DNA of 64,000 bases from Vandiemenella viatica (Eukaryota; Arthropoda; Insecta; Orthoptera; Morabidae): positions 14,702,924 to 14,766,923 of the forward strand of contig JARYHS010008074.1 of the NCBI GenBank assembly GCA_031002005.1, written 5' to 3'. Below the pieces are notes generated by a model. It was given only the letters and a program-made list of their open reading frames with translations, made no database searches and was not told the DNA's origin. Shown here piece after piece: positions 1 to 10,510 of the stretch (position 1 is the stretch's first letter; each line of letters opens with the position of its first letter). The translations under genes and the position numbers were made by a program.

Positions 1-57
1 AGATTGGCTGGATCCCCCAGAAGAAGGCGGATAAAGCCAATTATGTTAGAATTAGGA

Positions 58-225
58 TAGTTATTTCTTTTCTCTGGGACTTACAGTTTATCACTGAATC
101 CGAACCACGGGGTATTGGCTCACATGGACAAAGAATAACCCATCAAAATACCTGGCCATGCGGGGATTTAAATCCAGAACCCTGAATTTTGAAGGCAAAT
201 ATCTTATCTGCGAGCTACCAGAACA
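58..225 (-). mobile_element. tRNA-derived SINE (core-containing), copy 1
   Basis: Read on the minus strand, the head carries an A-box-like GTAGCTCGCAGAT and a B-box-like GGATTTAAATCC about 45 bases later, as in tRNA-derived pol III promoters. It is followed by the core shared with other SINEs here, seen on the plus strand at 85-120 as a variant of GAATCCGAACCACGG. The second copy is at about 56,840-57,005. It is non-coding and would rely on a LINE for movement. The boundaries are approximate. Confidence 0.6.
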
Positions 226-299
226 CTTTTATCAAATACACGTTTTAGAAAATGGGCTTAGATAAGAGTAGTTAACATCTTAAGTACCTTATTGAACCA

Positions 300-562
300 A
301 AGATATATCTAAAAAACTTAGTCCACAATCCGATGGTTTGTTGCATCCTCCCGTAGAAGTCACAGTGTAGGAGGTAGTTCTTGTCCTCGGGGACCTACGG
401 TTTAAAGTGGAACCCGAACTGCGGAACGTCACGGTGTAGTTCATATGATCAAAAACATCTCTTAAAAAATCCTGCACCCATCGGATATGAACGCGGGATC
501 TGATTCCCCTACCTGAACTCGTGAAATCAGGCGCTTCGACCCCTGAACTACTACACCGCTCT
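300..562 (-). mobile_element. tRNA-derived SINE (core-containing), copy 1
   Basis: The minus-strand head starts near 560 with GGTGTAGTAGTT (A box). The B box is damaged here (TTCATATCC) but intact in copy 2 near 57,265 (TTCAAATCC). The core lies at 385-435 on the plus strand (CGGTTTAAAGTGGAACCCG). The different tRNA head but same core as the 58-225, 19.5-kb and 21.7-kb elements points to one SINE superfamily. Boundaries are approximate. Confidence 0.6.
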
Positions 563-2260
563 CAAGGTATATCTAACGGAAAAAAAGAAAATTCTTATGT
601 TGTATTATAACCAGTGATGACAAACAACTCTGAAGTGGAAGAAAGGGTTAAAAAACTATGCTAAATACAACATACAGTATATATACAGTATATAAAAACA
701 GTAGCTGCTACGATTCCTAAGTTTGTTAGAAAAGTCTAATAAAAGCGTTTTGTAGAACATTTTCGGCATAAGTTTCTAAATAATCTTTTTCTCAACATTA
801 TTAGTGAATCCAATATTAGCACATGAACAGTGATTGCGAGGTGCGAAAGACCGCCCATGGGTAAACTTATGCACGGTTCCTTGTAGTATTCACTGTGTTG
901 CCTGACGCTGGACACTGCAGGCCCCATAAATCCTTGCCTACTGTCTAATTTTACTGAAGCTTTTCACGTAAATGAATAGTTTGTATAGTATTATATCCGA
1001 GTAAAATTATGTACGGTAGAGATACCATTATCATTCTAATAAAATTATTCTAACAAACAATACATTGTTGATTTGTTAATAAATGACCACCAATGCAACG
1101 ATTTTATGTTTTATTGTCATACGTACGTATTTCGCCACTTTTCGAGATATTATCGGCGAAGAATCTGTGTCGAAATGTACAATTACTTTGGTTAAATTAT
1201 TTTAATTTGATTCTAGACTAGTGATTGGTTTTCTGCTTATAATTTACAATTATGTTACTAGATTTTACAGCTGCACATATCTGCTTCTCTCACAAAGCAC
1301 ACTCCATTTGTAGACCTCCGTCGAACTAGTATAATTTTCATGTAGCGCAGTGCACTTAATCGTTGTTACAGTGTCTGCAATTCTCACGTTGTATGTTTCT
1401 GATTTTGTTTTTATCATGGATGTTATGACAGCTCTAATTTTGAAAGTAAGTCAAAGGATAATGATTACTTTATCTCTTTTCTATTTATGTACATTGCATG
1501 TTTGTGTTTTTGTTTGCTTGAGTATGTGGAAGGAATGTGTGCATTTTTGTATTTTTGTTTGTTGTGTTTTCAGATCTGTTGACTTTTTGTGTGTTTTATT
1601 AGTTTTTTGATAGATTATTCGAACAATGAAATCATCTAACTCAGATGTCTCTGTTTTATCATCATAGTCACCGAGCAGTATTTTCACCAAGAAAGCCTCG
1701 AGCTTTTAACCGCATACGTTGTGAAACAAAATATTACTTCTTCAGTCAGAAACATGTATCTACCTGGTAATATGTTGGAAACACGAGTTACGTATGAGGT
1801 CCTTGTGAAGCGGTAGATTGCGGTAGCTGTGACGAACCACATGAATCTGCAATCAGCTCTCGATCTTATCTCGTCATTTGTTTCGCAAACAACTTCTGAA
1901 GACTTGTGCTTGCTTCAAAGCACAGGTTATCACAAGTTACGATAATGCCAATCGATTTCACGTTGACTGTAGCAAATCTCGGGAACGTTCCTTTTCTTAC
2001 AGATCTGTCAATGACGACTAATACCCATCACTAGCAACTTCAGTGTGCAAATGATTGAAGTCAGACACATCTTGCTCTGCAGCAACCATAGCCCAATATG
2101 GCTGATAAAGCTCGGAAACATAAATGTGAAAATGGACATGAGTTTGTGAGTAAGTTCACTGTATACGGTTTGCCTAAGTGAACTCCTGATAATATGTCTC
2201 AATCAGGCACTTTCCTGTGAGCAATAAAATCACTTCTTTTACAATTTTTTACGGTTTCAG
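563..2260. other. AT-rich anonymous part of the duplicated segment
   Basis: No gene is supported here. A T-rich 86-codon open frame at 1,350-1,610 is largely repeated at 59,148-59,462 but looks like a hydrophobic low-complexity translation. Two empty transposon target sites lie in this stretch, judged against copy 2: a TA near 1,256 and an ACAT near 2,068. Confidence 0.6.
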
Positions 2261-2267
2261 CAGGCGT

Positions 2268-2846
2268 CATATTAATGAAATATTCCACTTACTTTTTCTG
2301 GATTCGCGTTGCTTTTTTCGATGTATTACCACCGACGTTTCGGCGCCTAACCTGGGGCCTTCATCATCATCCCGAGCTGTTACTGTAAGACTAAAAGAAC
2401 ATTGTCGTCACGCAAGCTCGGTCAAATCACAAAATCCGCTGTAGCAGAACATCAGATAGAAGAAGAACATAAAATTCAATGGGGGAAGACCGAAGTAATA
2501 GCACAACCGAATGGTTTCCTTGAACGGAAAATAAGGGAATTGATTGAAATTTTCAAACAAACCAAAAATTTCAATTAAGACGGCGGCTATGGCGAAATGC
2601 GGAAATGTGCACTTGCGGACAATCGCGACACAAAATCTCCAACGACAACAACATCTCTCGAACAGCTGACACCCGCTACCGGTAGCCAACACAATTATTG
2701 AGATCAACGACGGAGTGGTGTGAAAACCATTACACGTGATACTACTGACGAAGGCCCCAGGTTGGGTGCGAAACGTTGGTAGTAAAACATCGAAAAAAGC
2801 AGCCGGAATCCAGAAAAAGTAAGTGAAATATTTAATTAAAATCACT
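2268..2846 (+). mobile_element. Penelope-like element remnant with inverted arms, copy 1
   Basis: An arm of about 100 bp at 2,272-2,372 is repeated in inverted orientation at 2,748-2,846. Both carry the words TTTTTCTGGATTC, TTTTTTCGATGT and CCTGGGGCCTTC. Between them the plus strand encodes part of the carboxy-terminal GIY-YIG endonuclease region of Penelope-like elements: RLKEHCRHA, then after a frame slip LGQITKSAVAEH, later a degraded FLERKIRE block and GGYG. An in-frame stop stands near 2,576 where copy 2 keeps a lysine codon. Inverted terminal segments around a truncated body are typical of Penelope-like insertions. It cannot move by itself. Confidence 0.7.
2387..2700 (+). pseudogene. 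Penelope-like GIY-YIG endonuclease C-terminal fragment
   Basis: The family protein has a reverse transcriptase followed by a GIY-YIG nuclease that nicks the target for primed reverse transcription. Only the last part of the nuclease region is present. The recognisable block is KSAVAEH with the downstream glutamate-rich stretch and ERKIRE, which in the family precedes the conserved NFN-DGGY-LS segment. The reading frame shifts just before KSAVAEH, and there is a stop within the NFN block at about 2,576. No start codon or catalytic GIY/YIG motif remains. The copy near 61.1 kb is better preserved. Confidence 0.65.
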
Positions 2847-3457
2847 TGTTACTAGGATAATTAAAGTTTTCAGTTCTACAATTGTTGTGAACATTAATAT
2901 TGTTTCAACCACTATAACGAAATTCAGATAAGATGTTTTAACTGAAAGTAACTCTTAATGGCAAAAAATTATTAATTCGAACAGTGATTTAGAATTGACT
3001 TACGAGTACCTAAATCTAACTAATGGATTAAGTATGGTAAGAAAGCTACTAGGCTGTTCCTAATCGAGTTATTAGCTGTTATTGGTTAACTTATTACATA
3101 TATTTCACTGGAGAATCACATTTACCAACTTGCAATGACAATACAAGAGAATAGATTTACAGATAAAATTCATAATAAGTGGGGGAGGGGAGGGGGCGCT
3201 TAGAGTTGGAACAGATAAACCGGGATAAAAATACGTGCAAGACTACATAGTCAAAGCTACAAATTGATGTTATTACTGGAGGCATGTTGTTGACGGAAGC
3301 TAAGAACCGACATGGCGATAACCGAGGTCTATTTGAAGGATTTTCTACCTTATTAAGCGCAATTCTTCTTCCATTCACCGAGGACCTGCTCTGTGCTACT
3401 ACCTTCGAAATAATCGTTTCCGTAACCACTGATCAATAGCTATGAAGGTCTAGAAAC

Positions 3458-4199
3458 AACTGGGGGAACTGCACCACTTTCGGTACCTGCCAGAAACTGC
3501 TACTAACCTGTTGAAATTTACATCAGTCGCTTCGTCAAGATGTCCTCTTCACGTTTTGCGATCATGCATTGCGGAAAAGTCGCTAGAAATTTAATAAAAA
3601 ATTCCGAAATATGGCATGACGAACGGCTGTTACATGCCGTCAACGTTGAAAAAATCAGTGACAGTCTCTTAAAATGTTGATTTAATCCTTTGTTGTAATG
3701 TTTTCATGCTTTTTCAGCTCTACTCCTTTGAAAAAAGTCGCACAAAGTTGACAAACACGCAATATTTATCCGAGTTGTAATACGGTGATGACCGCCATCT
3801 TACATAACAACGAGCAACCAAAGATAATCAAGTGGTTCCATTGTAAACAAATGCGCATTTGCCTGTTGAATGCCGCATAGCCAAAATTTCTTAATTTTAT
3901 ACCACTTGGTCCAGGCCGTATTTCAACCTAACCACGGTTTCTATGACAAAACGAAATTGTTTAGGTTGAAATGATCCCTGTACCGATAATTTTTATGTTA
4001 TTTTAGCAGTGCTGAAAGCATTTAGCTGTTGCTCAGCCTTTCATATTTTGGAATTTTTTGTTAAATTTCTAGCGACTTTTCCGCAATGTATGATCGCAAA
4101 ACGTGAGGAGGACATCTTGACGAAGCGACTGATGTAAATTTCAACAGGTTAGTAGCAGTTTCTCGAAGGTCAATAAAGTGGTGCAGTTCCCACAACTGG
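3458..4199. mobile_element. Foldback MITE with about 150-bp terminal inverted repeats
   Basis: The sequence from about 3,463 (GGGAACTGCACCACTTT) to 3,615 recurs as its reverse complement at about 4,044-4,196, with matching blocks AGAAACTGCTACTAACCTG and GCATTGCGGAAAAGTCGC. The roughly 430-bp middle has no coding potential and contains a smaller inverted pair around TTTCAACCTAA at about 3,925-3,985. The structure fits a non-autonomous foldback DNA element. No clear target duplication could be found, so the superfamily is unassigned. Confidence 0.75.
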
Positions 4200-5490
4200 T
4201 GTTGTATCTGTCATTGTAATTTCTTCAGTTGTTTAAGTCTCATCGCTCTCTGTTTTGTTGAGGGAGTGCGACTGTAGAATCTCTAAGATTTGCTTGATTT
4301 TGAAGCAATGATCTCTATGTGAAAGTCTAAAGATCTTTATCAGAATGAACTGATTACCGTATAATTTAGGTTTTAGTTTTTTTTTTTTTTTTTTAAGTGA
4401 GATTTTACTAATCTGAAGTTCATGTCATGTTGCACCTGTTATAGCGCTTGCTCCACTTACTCGACGCTTAGAGCAGAGTCTGCTCACCAGAGGTCCAAGC
4501 ACGGAACTGGCTTCACTAACAGCTCCTCACCAACTTAGGCGGAGTGTCTCTGACAAACCAACGACGTTACAAAGGTGTACTTGCTGGGCCATCTGTGTGT
4601 GTCCAGGCAGTAATTTATTTAGTCAGCGCGTTTTTGCATGCTCCGCTTAGTGCATTGGTGTGTTCACGTAAGTTGTTCGGTCACTTCAATTTCCTGCTAA
4701 CTTTTTTTTAAGGGAACATTTCTGTCGGACTTAATATTTTTGTTATTTTTAACGAGCTCGTAAACTAAATCTACGGGATCAACATTTTTGAGCGATATTC
4801 AAACAAACAAGAACTTTCCATAGTACCTAAACTAATCTTTGTGAACGTTGAAAGACCGTGTAAAAGCATTTGGAATCCCAAACGAGAACTTTAGATTCAA
4901 AATCAGATATCTTATCACGAAGCAACCAGAACGCCTCTGTTCAACTAACACCTGCGTGTCTTACCATTAACTTCTGTGGTCTTCTTCTACTAGACGCCCG
5001 TCCACGGATGATTGTGTAGTTTGTTTCAATCACATTTCATCTTAATATAAACCGCATTTACTTTGATGAGAACGCAAGACACATCAAATATGCCACTTGT
5101 AGAACTCTCGCCACAGGCTCATCAAGGTCCTGAAATTTCATAGGAATGACCTTTTGTGATTTACGTCTCATTGAAAACACTCTAGCCACTGAATTATATT
5201 TATAAACAGTAAGTTTTTTCTTTATAAATTTCCTTTATTTTGCAATTTAATTGATTACAGTGTTAATAAGCAATTAGACAATAAATCAATTTTTAGGAAT
5301 CAGCGATTAAAGTAATATTTTTTATTTGTAAATTTTGGGTTTTAGTAATTAATTTTTCACTGTGTATTCTTAGTTATATGAAATTAAACCAACTGGTGCC
5401 TAACTTCGTTTCAATAATAATAAGAAAATTAAAACACATACAACAATTTCCGCTTTCTAAAATATTGACTCTACATGGAACGTTACAACT
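4200..5490. other. No gene seen
   Basis: Anonymous AT-rich DNA. 4,430-4,680 is more GC-balanced but has no long open frame. A run of T at 4,377-4,394 and a possible eroded SINE head near 4,880-4,935 are the only structures noted. Confidence 0.5.
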
Positions 5491-5491
5491 G

Positions 5492-6345
5492 TTAATTTAA
5501 TTTAATTGCAATGGAGCACAGGCTCCGGTGGCAATTTCCCTACACACCCATCTTCCACCTATCCTGCACCCACCTACATTTGCCCTCTACAAATTTTATC
5601 TTTAAATTCCTTCAAAGTTTTCGGTAAATTATTCATCATTTCTCTTGGTAACTCATTCCAATCCCTGACACCCTTACCTAAAAAAGAGAATCTTCCCACA
5701 ACCTTGTGCCTGAAATCGAGTGCCAGCTTGTGGTCATAGTCATCTTTTCCCTTCCATGAACTACTTTTCATACCTATTGCAATATCTTTCCATGCCTCAT
5801 CACCAGTATATGCCCTGTACACTCCCATGACCCTCCTCATCCTCCTCCTGTCTTGCAATGAATCCCATTCCAGCTCCTTTATCATATCTGTCACTGATTG
5901 CATTCTGCGATAATTTCCAGAAACAAATCTAGCAGCCCTTCTTTGCACCCTCTCCAACTCCTGTATTTGATACGTAAAATGAGGGTCCCATACTACATTA
6001 CCATATTCAAGCAATGGTCTGACCAAAGTTTTGTAACCCAATTCCTTGACTTCTCTCGTACATCCCCTCATCACTCTCTCCAACAAATGAAGAACTTTGA
6101 AACCTTTTCCTACCACCTGTCCAATGTGTCCTGCCCAGTTAAGTTTGTTATCAAAAGTAATTCCAAGATATTTACATTTCAAGTCTTCAGCAAGCAATGC
6201 TTTCCCCACCTTTATTCATAATTAACGTTTTGTTTTTTATTTGTGTATCTAATAAGCTGACTCTTCTTTGCATTTATCTTCATTCCATGTTTACCAACCC
6301 AATTAGATATCCTGTCCAGATCACCCTTACCGCAGCTTGAGCATT
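5492..6345 (-). pseudogene. 5'-truncated LINE, family A, RT C-terminal part (copy 1)
   Basis: The minus strand encodes the end of a CR1/jockey-type LINE reverse transcriptase. WVGKHGMKINAKKS lies near 6,280, and the conserved thumb-region block CKYLGITFDNKLNW, RPLLEYGNVVWDP, VQRRAARFVSGNY and GVRDWNELP follows. The carboxy-terminal 211 codons (6,209 down to 5,574) are uninterrupted. A short upstream part is broken by a frame slip near 6,215. The 3' end has a tail of TTTAA-type repeats on the plus strand at 5,492-5,508, the end of target-primed reverse transcription. The fingers, catalytic palm and endonuclease are absent, so it is a dead 5'-truncated insertion. A sister copy in opposite orientation is at 55,541-56,300. 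Confidence 0.85.
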
Positions 6346-6725
6346 CAGTATTATAAATATTAAATATCATAAATAATATAACTCCTTACAGCGTGCTTAA
6401 CCTCGTTTATACAGAAACAATCTATTACTTAAATCGTAGCTATCATTGTTCTGAAATCCCAACAAGTGTTGATCAGTTATTAAGGTAGACGAAGGGCGCT
6501 ATTGTTACGTCACTACAAAGGAAAGAGTGAAAGAGATAACCGAAAATATAATTTTATAGTAAAATGTAACTTTAGCCTAAAAAATTCACTGTCTAAAATA
6601 TAAGACGTTTTACCAGTGTAAATATCTAATCTTAAAAGGGTTGATGCATTTTTTTATAATTAGAAATTATTTTCACTAAACTGAAAATTTTTAGAATTTG
6701 TTTGTTATTATTATTATTATTATTA

Positions 6726-9282
6726 CTAGGCGACCCGTGCGAAAATTTCGCGAATAAAATGCGATGAATAGCGAGGTTGAATGCTTGTAGTATAATGTAA
6801 AGTAGAACCGTACTTTTGTAGCAAATATTAATTTTTTTAGTGTAATAGGTACGCATCAAAATACTTCCAACATATTACGAAAATTTAAAACACTCTGTAT
6901 TTACGACAAACTGTCACTGACCTTGACAGAATACAACCAATCTGAACAAAATGCATACAAAATATCATTTGTTGCTGTGCGTATAAAATGTGTACATTGG
7001 AATTGTATAGCAAAACGAAAGTGTTTCCATAACAGAAAAAAATATCAGAAAAGCTACTTATTGAATAAAAAAAAGTTTATTACATCTCTGTGATATCTAC
7101 TACTGCAATCTAGGAACTTGGCTCTAAACTTTCTCATCAAATTCCGAAAATTTATTTCTTAATTTATGATTTTACCTAACTAGAGACCTTAATCTTTAAA
7201 ACGATATGATATTTATTGACTACAGCTAGGTATCGAAGAATATTAATGGCTTGTAATAATAATAAAAAAAAATACGCTGTAGAAATATTATTGATACTTT
7301 TGCCCTTTCAGAGCCGAATTCCAAAAAAATTTTTTTTTATAAAATATGGTGTGACCAAACCAGCCACCTTGGTATTTTAAATGATACCTCATTTATCGAT
7401 TTCGGTTAGTTTTCAAGCGAGGTAAGAAAAAAAAGTTCTAGAAATGTTGACATTTTTACCCCTTAACGGTTTGAATGAAGTTGGAGAAAGTTTTTTCTTA
7501 AAATATGATGTCACCAAATACCTCATTTATTATTTTCGGTTGTGTATCAAGGGATATAAATAGCTCGCGACAGAAAAATGCGTTGTAGAAATATTAATAC
7601 TTTTGCCCTCTAAGGTTTGATTTTGAAAAATCTCTTTCTTAAAATGTGGTTTTAACGGAACTTAAGACCTTACGAAGACCTCAAACTTTGAAACGATACC
7701 TCTTTTATCATTTTGTTTAATTATAAAGGTAGATAAATGACGCTAGACACAGAAAAGGCATTTTAGAAATATTGATATTTATGCCCTTTAAGAGTACAAT
7801 TCAGAAAAATTCAATTTTTAAATGTGATTTTACCCATAGCGGAAACCTTAACTTTTAGAATGATACCACATTTATCTATTTCGGTTAGATATTAATGGAG
7901 ATAAATGGCTCGTGACACAAAAATGCGTGTAGAACCATTTATACCTTTTCCCTTTAAGGGTTGAAATCCAAAAAACTTCCTTTTTAAAATATGATGTCAC
8001 CAACGCTGAGACATTACTCCTCATAATCTTACTTGACTTATCGATTTTGGTCAGATATCCAGGGAGATAAATGGCTTGAGACACAAAACAAATTTTAGAA
8101 ACACTGACATATTGCTCATTAAGGGTTTAATTACGAAAAATTCCTTTCTTAAAATATAATGTTACCACGGCGGAGACCTTAGTCTTTAATTTGATACCTC
8201 ATTTATCTACATCGGTTAGATATCAAGGGAGATAAATGGCTCGTGACACAAAAATGCGTTGTAGAAAAATTTATACTTTTTCCCTTTAAGGACTGAATTA
8301 AAAAAACATTCATTCTTAAAATATGACGTCACAAAGCTGAGACATTACACCTGATAACCCTACTTCATTTTTGGATTTTGTTTAGATATCCATGGAGATA
8401 AATGGTTCGAGACACAAAAACCGCATTTTAGAAATATTGTCATTTTTACCCTTTAAGGGTCGAATTACGAAAAATTCCTTTCTTAAACTATTATGTTACC
8501 ACAGCGGAGACCTTAGTCTTTAGTATGATATCTCATTTATCTATATCGGTTAGATATTATGGGAGATAAATACGAGCTCGTGACACAAAAATACGCTGTA
8601 GAACCATTTATACTTTTCCCCTTTAAGGGATGAATTCCAAAAAGGTCTTTCTTAAAATATGATGTCACCAAAGCTGCGACATTACTCCTCTTAATCTTAC
8701 TTGATTTATCGATTTTGGTTAGATATCCATGGAGATAAATGGCTCGAGGCACAAAAAACGAATTTTAGGAAAATTGACCTATTTACCCTTTAAGGGTCGA
8801 ATTACGAAAAATTCCTTTCTTAAAATATAATGTCACCACGGCGGAGACCTTAGTCATTAATATGATACCTCATTTATCTATATCGGTTAGATATCAAGTG
8901 AGATAAATAGCTCGTGACACAAAAACGCATTGCAAAAATATTGATACTTTTGACCTTTAAGGGTCGAATTCCGAAAAATTCTTGTCTTAGTATATGACGT
9001 CACAAAAGCGGAGATCGTAATCTTTAAAATGATACATCATTAAAGATTTCAGATAGGTATCCAGGGAGATAAATGACCCGTAACGCAGAAAACAGCATTT
9101 TAGACATATTGAAATTTTTGCCCTTAAAGGGTCGAATTCCAAAAACTTTCTTTCTTAAAATATAATGTTATCAAAGTGGAGACCATACGCTTTAAAATGA
9201 CACCTCATTCATTGATTTCGGTTAAGTATGAAGGAAGAAACAGGCTTGTGACAAAAAAATACCTTATAGAAATAATATATAT
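6726..9282 (-). mobile_element. Helitron-like element with satellite body (minus strand)
   Basis: Read on the minus strand, the element ends with CTAG followed by T (6,725), and about 9-11 bases upstream stands a perfect hairpin GCGAAA/TTTTCGC (about 6,739-6,753). A terminal hairpin followed by CTRR and insertion before a T is the hallmark of Helitron 3' ends. Almost the whole body is a 167-bp tandem repeat. The 5' end is not visible because a family-B LINE tail abuts at 9,284. No Rep/helicase sequence is present, so it would be non-autonomous. The class assignment rests on the terminus alone. Confidence 0.45.
7135..9275. repeat. 167-bp satellite array, about 13 units, dimeric order
   Basis: The word CCCTTTAAGGG or a close variant recurs at about 7,300, 7,460, 7,606, 7,780, 7,948, 8,114, 8,281, 8,450, 8,619, 8,787, 8,950 and 9,119, a spacing near 167 bp. 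Each unit also has a GATACCTCATTTAT-like and an AGGGAGATAAATGGCTCG-like block. In the middle, alternate units resemble each other more than neighbours: those at 7,948, 8,281 and 8,619 share GAGACATTACTCC-like sequence, while those at 8,114, 8,450 and 8,787 share GAATTACGAAAAATTCC. This gives a dimer of about 335 bp. Translations from it are by-products of the repeat. Confidence 0.9.
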
Positions 9283-9283
9283 G

Positions 9284-9890
9284 ATTATTATTACTCCGCG
9301 ATTCACTAAAAGTAGGTGGCGTAGGGTGCACTGCACCAATCCTAATGTGTAACCATTTGTGCATAGGAAAGGATATACGGGATATGGCAGGAGGCACCCG
9401 TGGGCTATTTTGAGGAATCATCCCGGCATTCGCACTGAGCGATCTGGGAAAACAGTGGAAATCCAAAATCAGGATGGCGGGATGTGTTTATACATTCCTA
9501 CTCCTATTGGAATCTATGTTCTGTCGCCCGATAACTGCTTCCTATTCCACTCCCTAATCGCTCTTGGAAAAAAAAAGAGTATAGACATGAATTAATTCTG
9601 GCCCAGATTCCTCTTATCTTATTTTCTCGGTCATTCCTATATATGGATGTAGCTGGCAGTAATGTGTTTGCCGTCATCTTGAAATAGGTCAGTCGTGAAT
9701 TTTTCAATCAGCTTCTGCAGAGAGCAACGCCTTCGGTGTTCCAGGTCTTCCCAACCCAATTCATTCAACATAGCACTTACGCTTTCCTTCCAGCTATATA
9801 TACCTGTCACGAATAGGGCGGTTCTTCTTTGGACCTTACATTAATTAACCCCTTTTTATAGAGATTCCATACAGAACAACAATATCCGAA
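9284..9890 (-). pseudogene. 5'-truncated LINE, family B (copy 1)
   Basis: The minus strand encodes the last part of a LINE reverse transcriptase, beginning near 9,890 at a YCCSVW block and continuing through LPATSIYRNDRENKIR to the stop, with frameshifts and stops. The 3' untranslated region contains words shared with family-1 SINE tails, then a TAA-repeat tail (TTATTATTA on the plus strand at 9,285-9,293). A longer, better copy is at 38,845-39,815 in the opposite orientation. It has no catalytic domain and is inactive. Confidence 0.85.
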
Positions 9891-10179
9891 CAGCATTACG
9901 TTTAATGGATGGTTAATATCTAAAAATAAGTTTTAAGGGAACAACCAAAAAATTAAGCTTCAGTGGTCAAAATGGAACTAATACTGACTAGAAATACTGT
10001 TCTGCTCATTCCATATTGCTCGAATATTTCTGAATATCCGAAGGTACCCTAGAACATTAGTAAGAAGGTGTTTAAACAGGAAAATGAATTTTAAAACGCT
10101 GTGGCATCCTACTGTTTCATTCACCGAATAATTGCTTCCTGGTATACACAGTTTAATTAAAATAAATTCAATAATTTCT
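9891..10179. other. No gene seen
   Basis: AT-rich sequence with only short open frames lies between the family-B LINE and a GC-rich patch. Confidence 0.5.
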
Positions 10180-10392
10180 GAAAGCACAGGCAACACGTAC
10201 GAGGACGCCCACCTGTGCTTGGTGTTGGTGACTGCATGGTGCTGAGGCTGCCGCTACTGGCCGCAGACTGACCAACACGAGGCCCCGCCACAGCGTCAGT
10301 CAGTACGACCCGCGCACGCGCAGTCCGCAACAGGTGGCAGCGGCGCCCCTGCCACACGCAACCCGCGACACGCTGTCTCAAGATAACACGTA
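10180..10392 (-). promoter_or_regulatory. GC-rich, CpG-containing patch; possible promoter or first exon
   Basis: About 200 bp is markedly richer in G, C and CpG than the AT-rich surroundings, with sharp edges at about 10,190 and 10,385. On the minus strand it holds an ATG at 10,237 followed eight codons later by CACAG|GTGGGC, a plausible splice donor (GT at 10,211-10,212). The stretch upstream of that ATG also stays open for more than 40 codons. This could be a promoter-proximal first exon. It could equally be an old GC-rich repeat. No downstream exon was found, so the call is weak. Confidence 0.25.
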
Positions 10393-10510
10393 ATGACGTG
10401 ACGACGGGGATTCAATCTGCAACGAATTACGCATCTGTTGGGCTGGTAAACCATCAGGTGATCGTTACCTTCAGCTTAACGTGGAATCCGAACTATGCAC
10501 ATACACCAAG
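10393..10510 (-). mobile_element. SINE core remnant
   Basis: Plus-strand GCTTAACGTGGAATCCGAAC at about 10,476 is the core found in the SINEs at 19.5 kb and 21.8 kb. The upstream GGGGATTCAATCTGC may be a damaged B box. The element is truncated and its limits are uncertain. Confidence 0.45.

Larger units (their letters stand above)
1..3093 (+). repeat. Duplicated segment, copy 1
   Basis: This stretch matches 56,782-61,727 in the same orientation, base for base over most of its length with scattered substitutions and small indels. The left limit is the window edge, so the true start is unknown. The match fades at about 3,093, just after the shared words around TTGGTTAACTTAT. It contains two tRNA-SINEs, AT-rich anonymous sequence and a Penelope-like remnant. 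Relative to copy 2 it lacks a Tc1-type transposon (target at about 1,255-1,260) and a solo LTR (target at about 2,065-2,070). It may be a segmental duplication or two copies of a larger unrecognised repeat; the sequence does not decide. Translations conserved in both copies, such as the hydrophobic one at 1,350-1,610, are explained by the duplication and are not evidence of a gene. Confidence 0.9.

Noticed and set aside
1350..1610. Hydrophobic 86-codon frame that recurs at 59,148-59,462
   Set aside because: Conservation is explained by the duplication. The sequence is T-rich low complexity with no promoter or splice context.
5898..6221. Plus-strand frame of 107 codons, repeated on the opposite strand at 55,543-55,902
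   Set aside because: It is the antisense of family-A LINE RT in both places, so its conservation reflects the RT.
7872..8752. Two similar minus-strand frames of about 70 codons
   Set aside because: They are spaced four satellite units apart and come from the 167-bp repeat.
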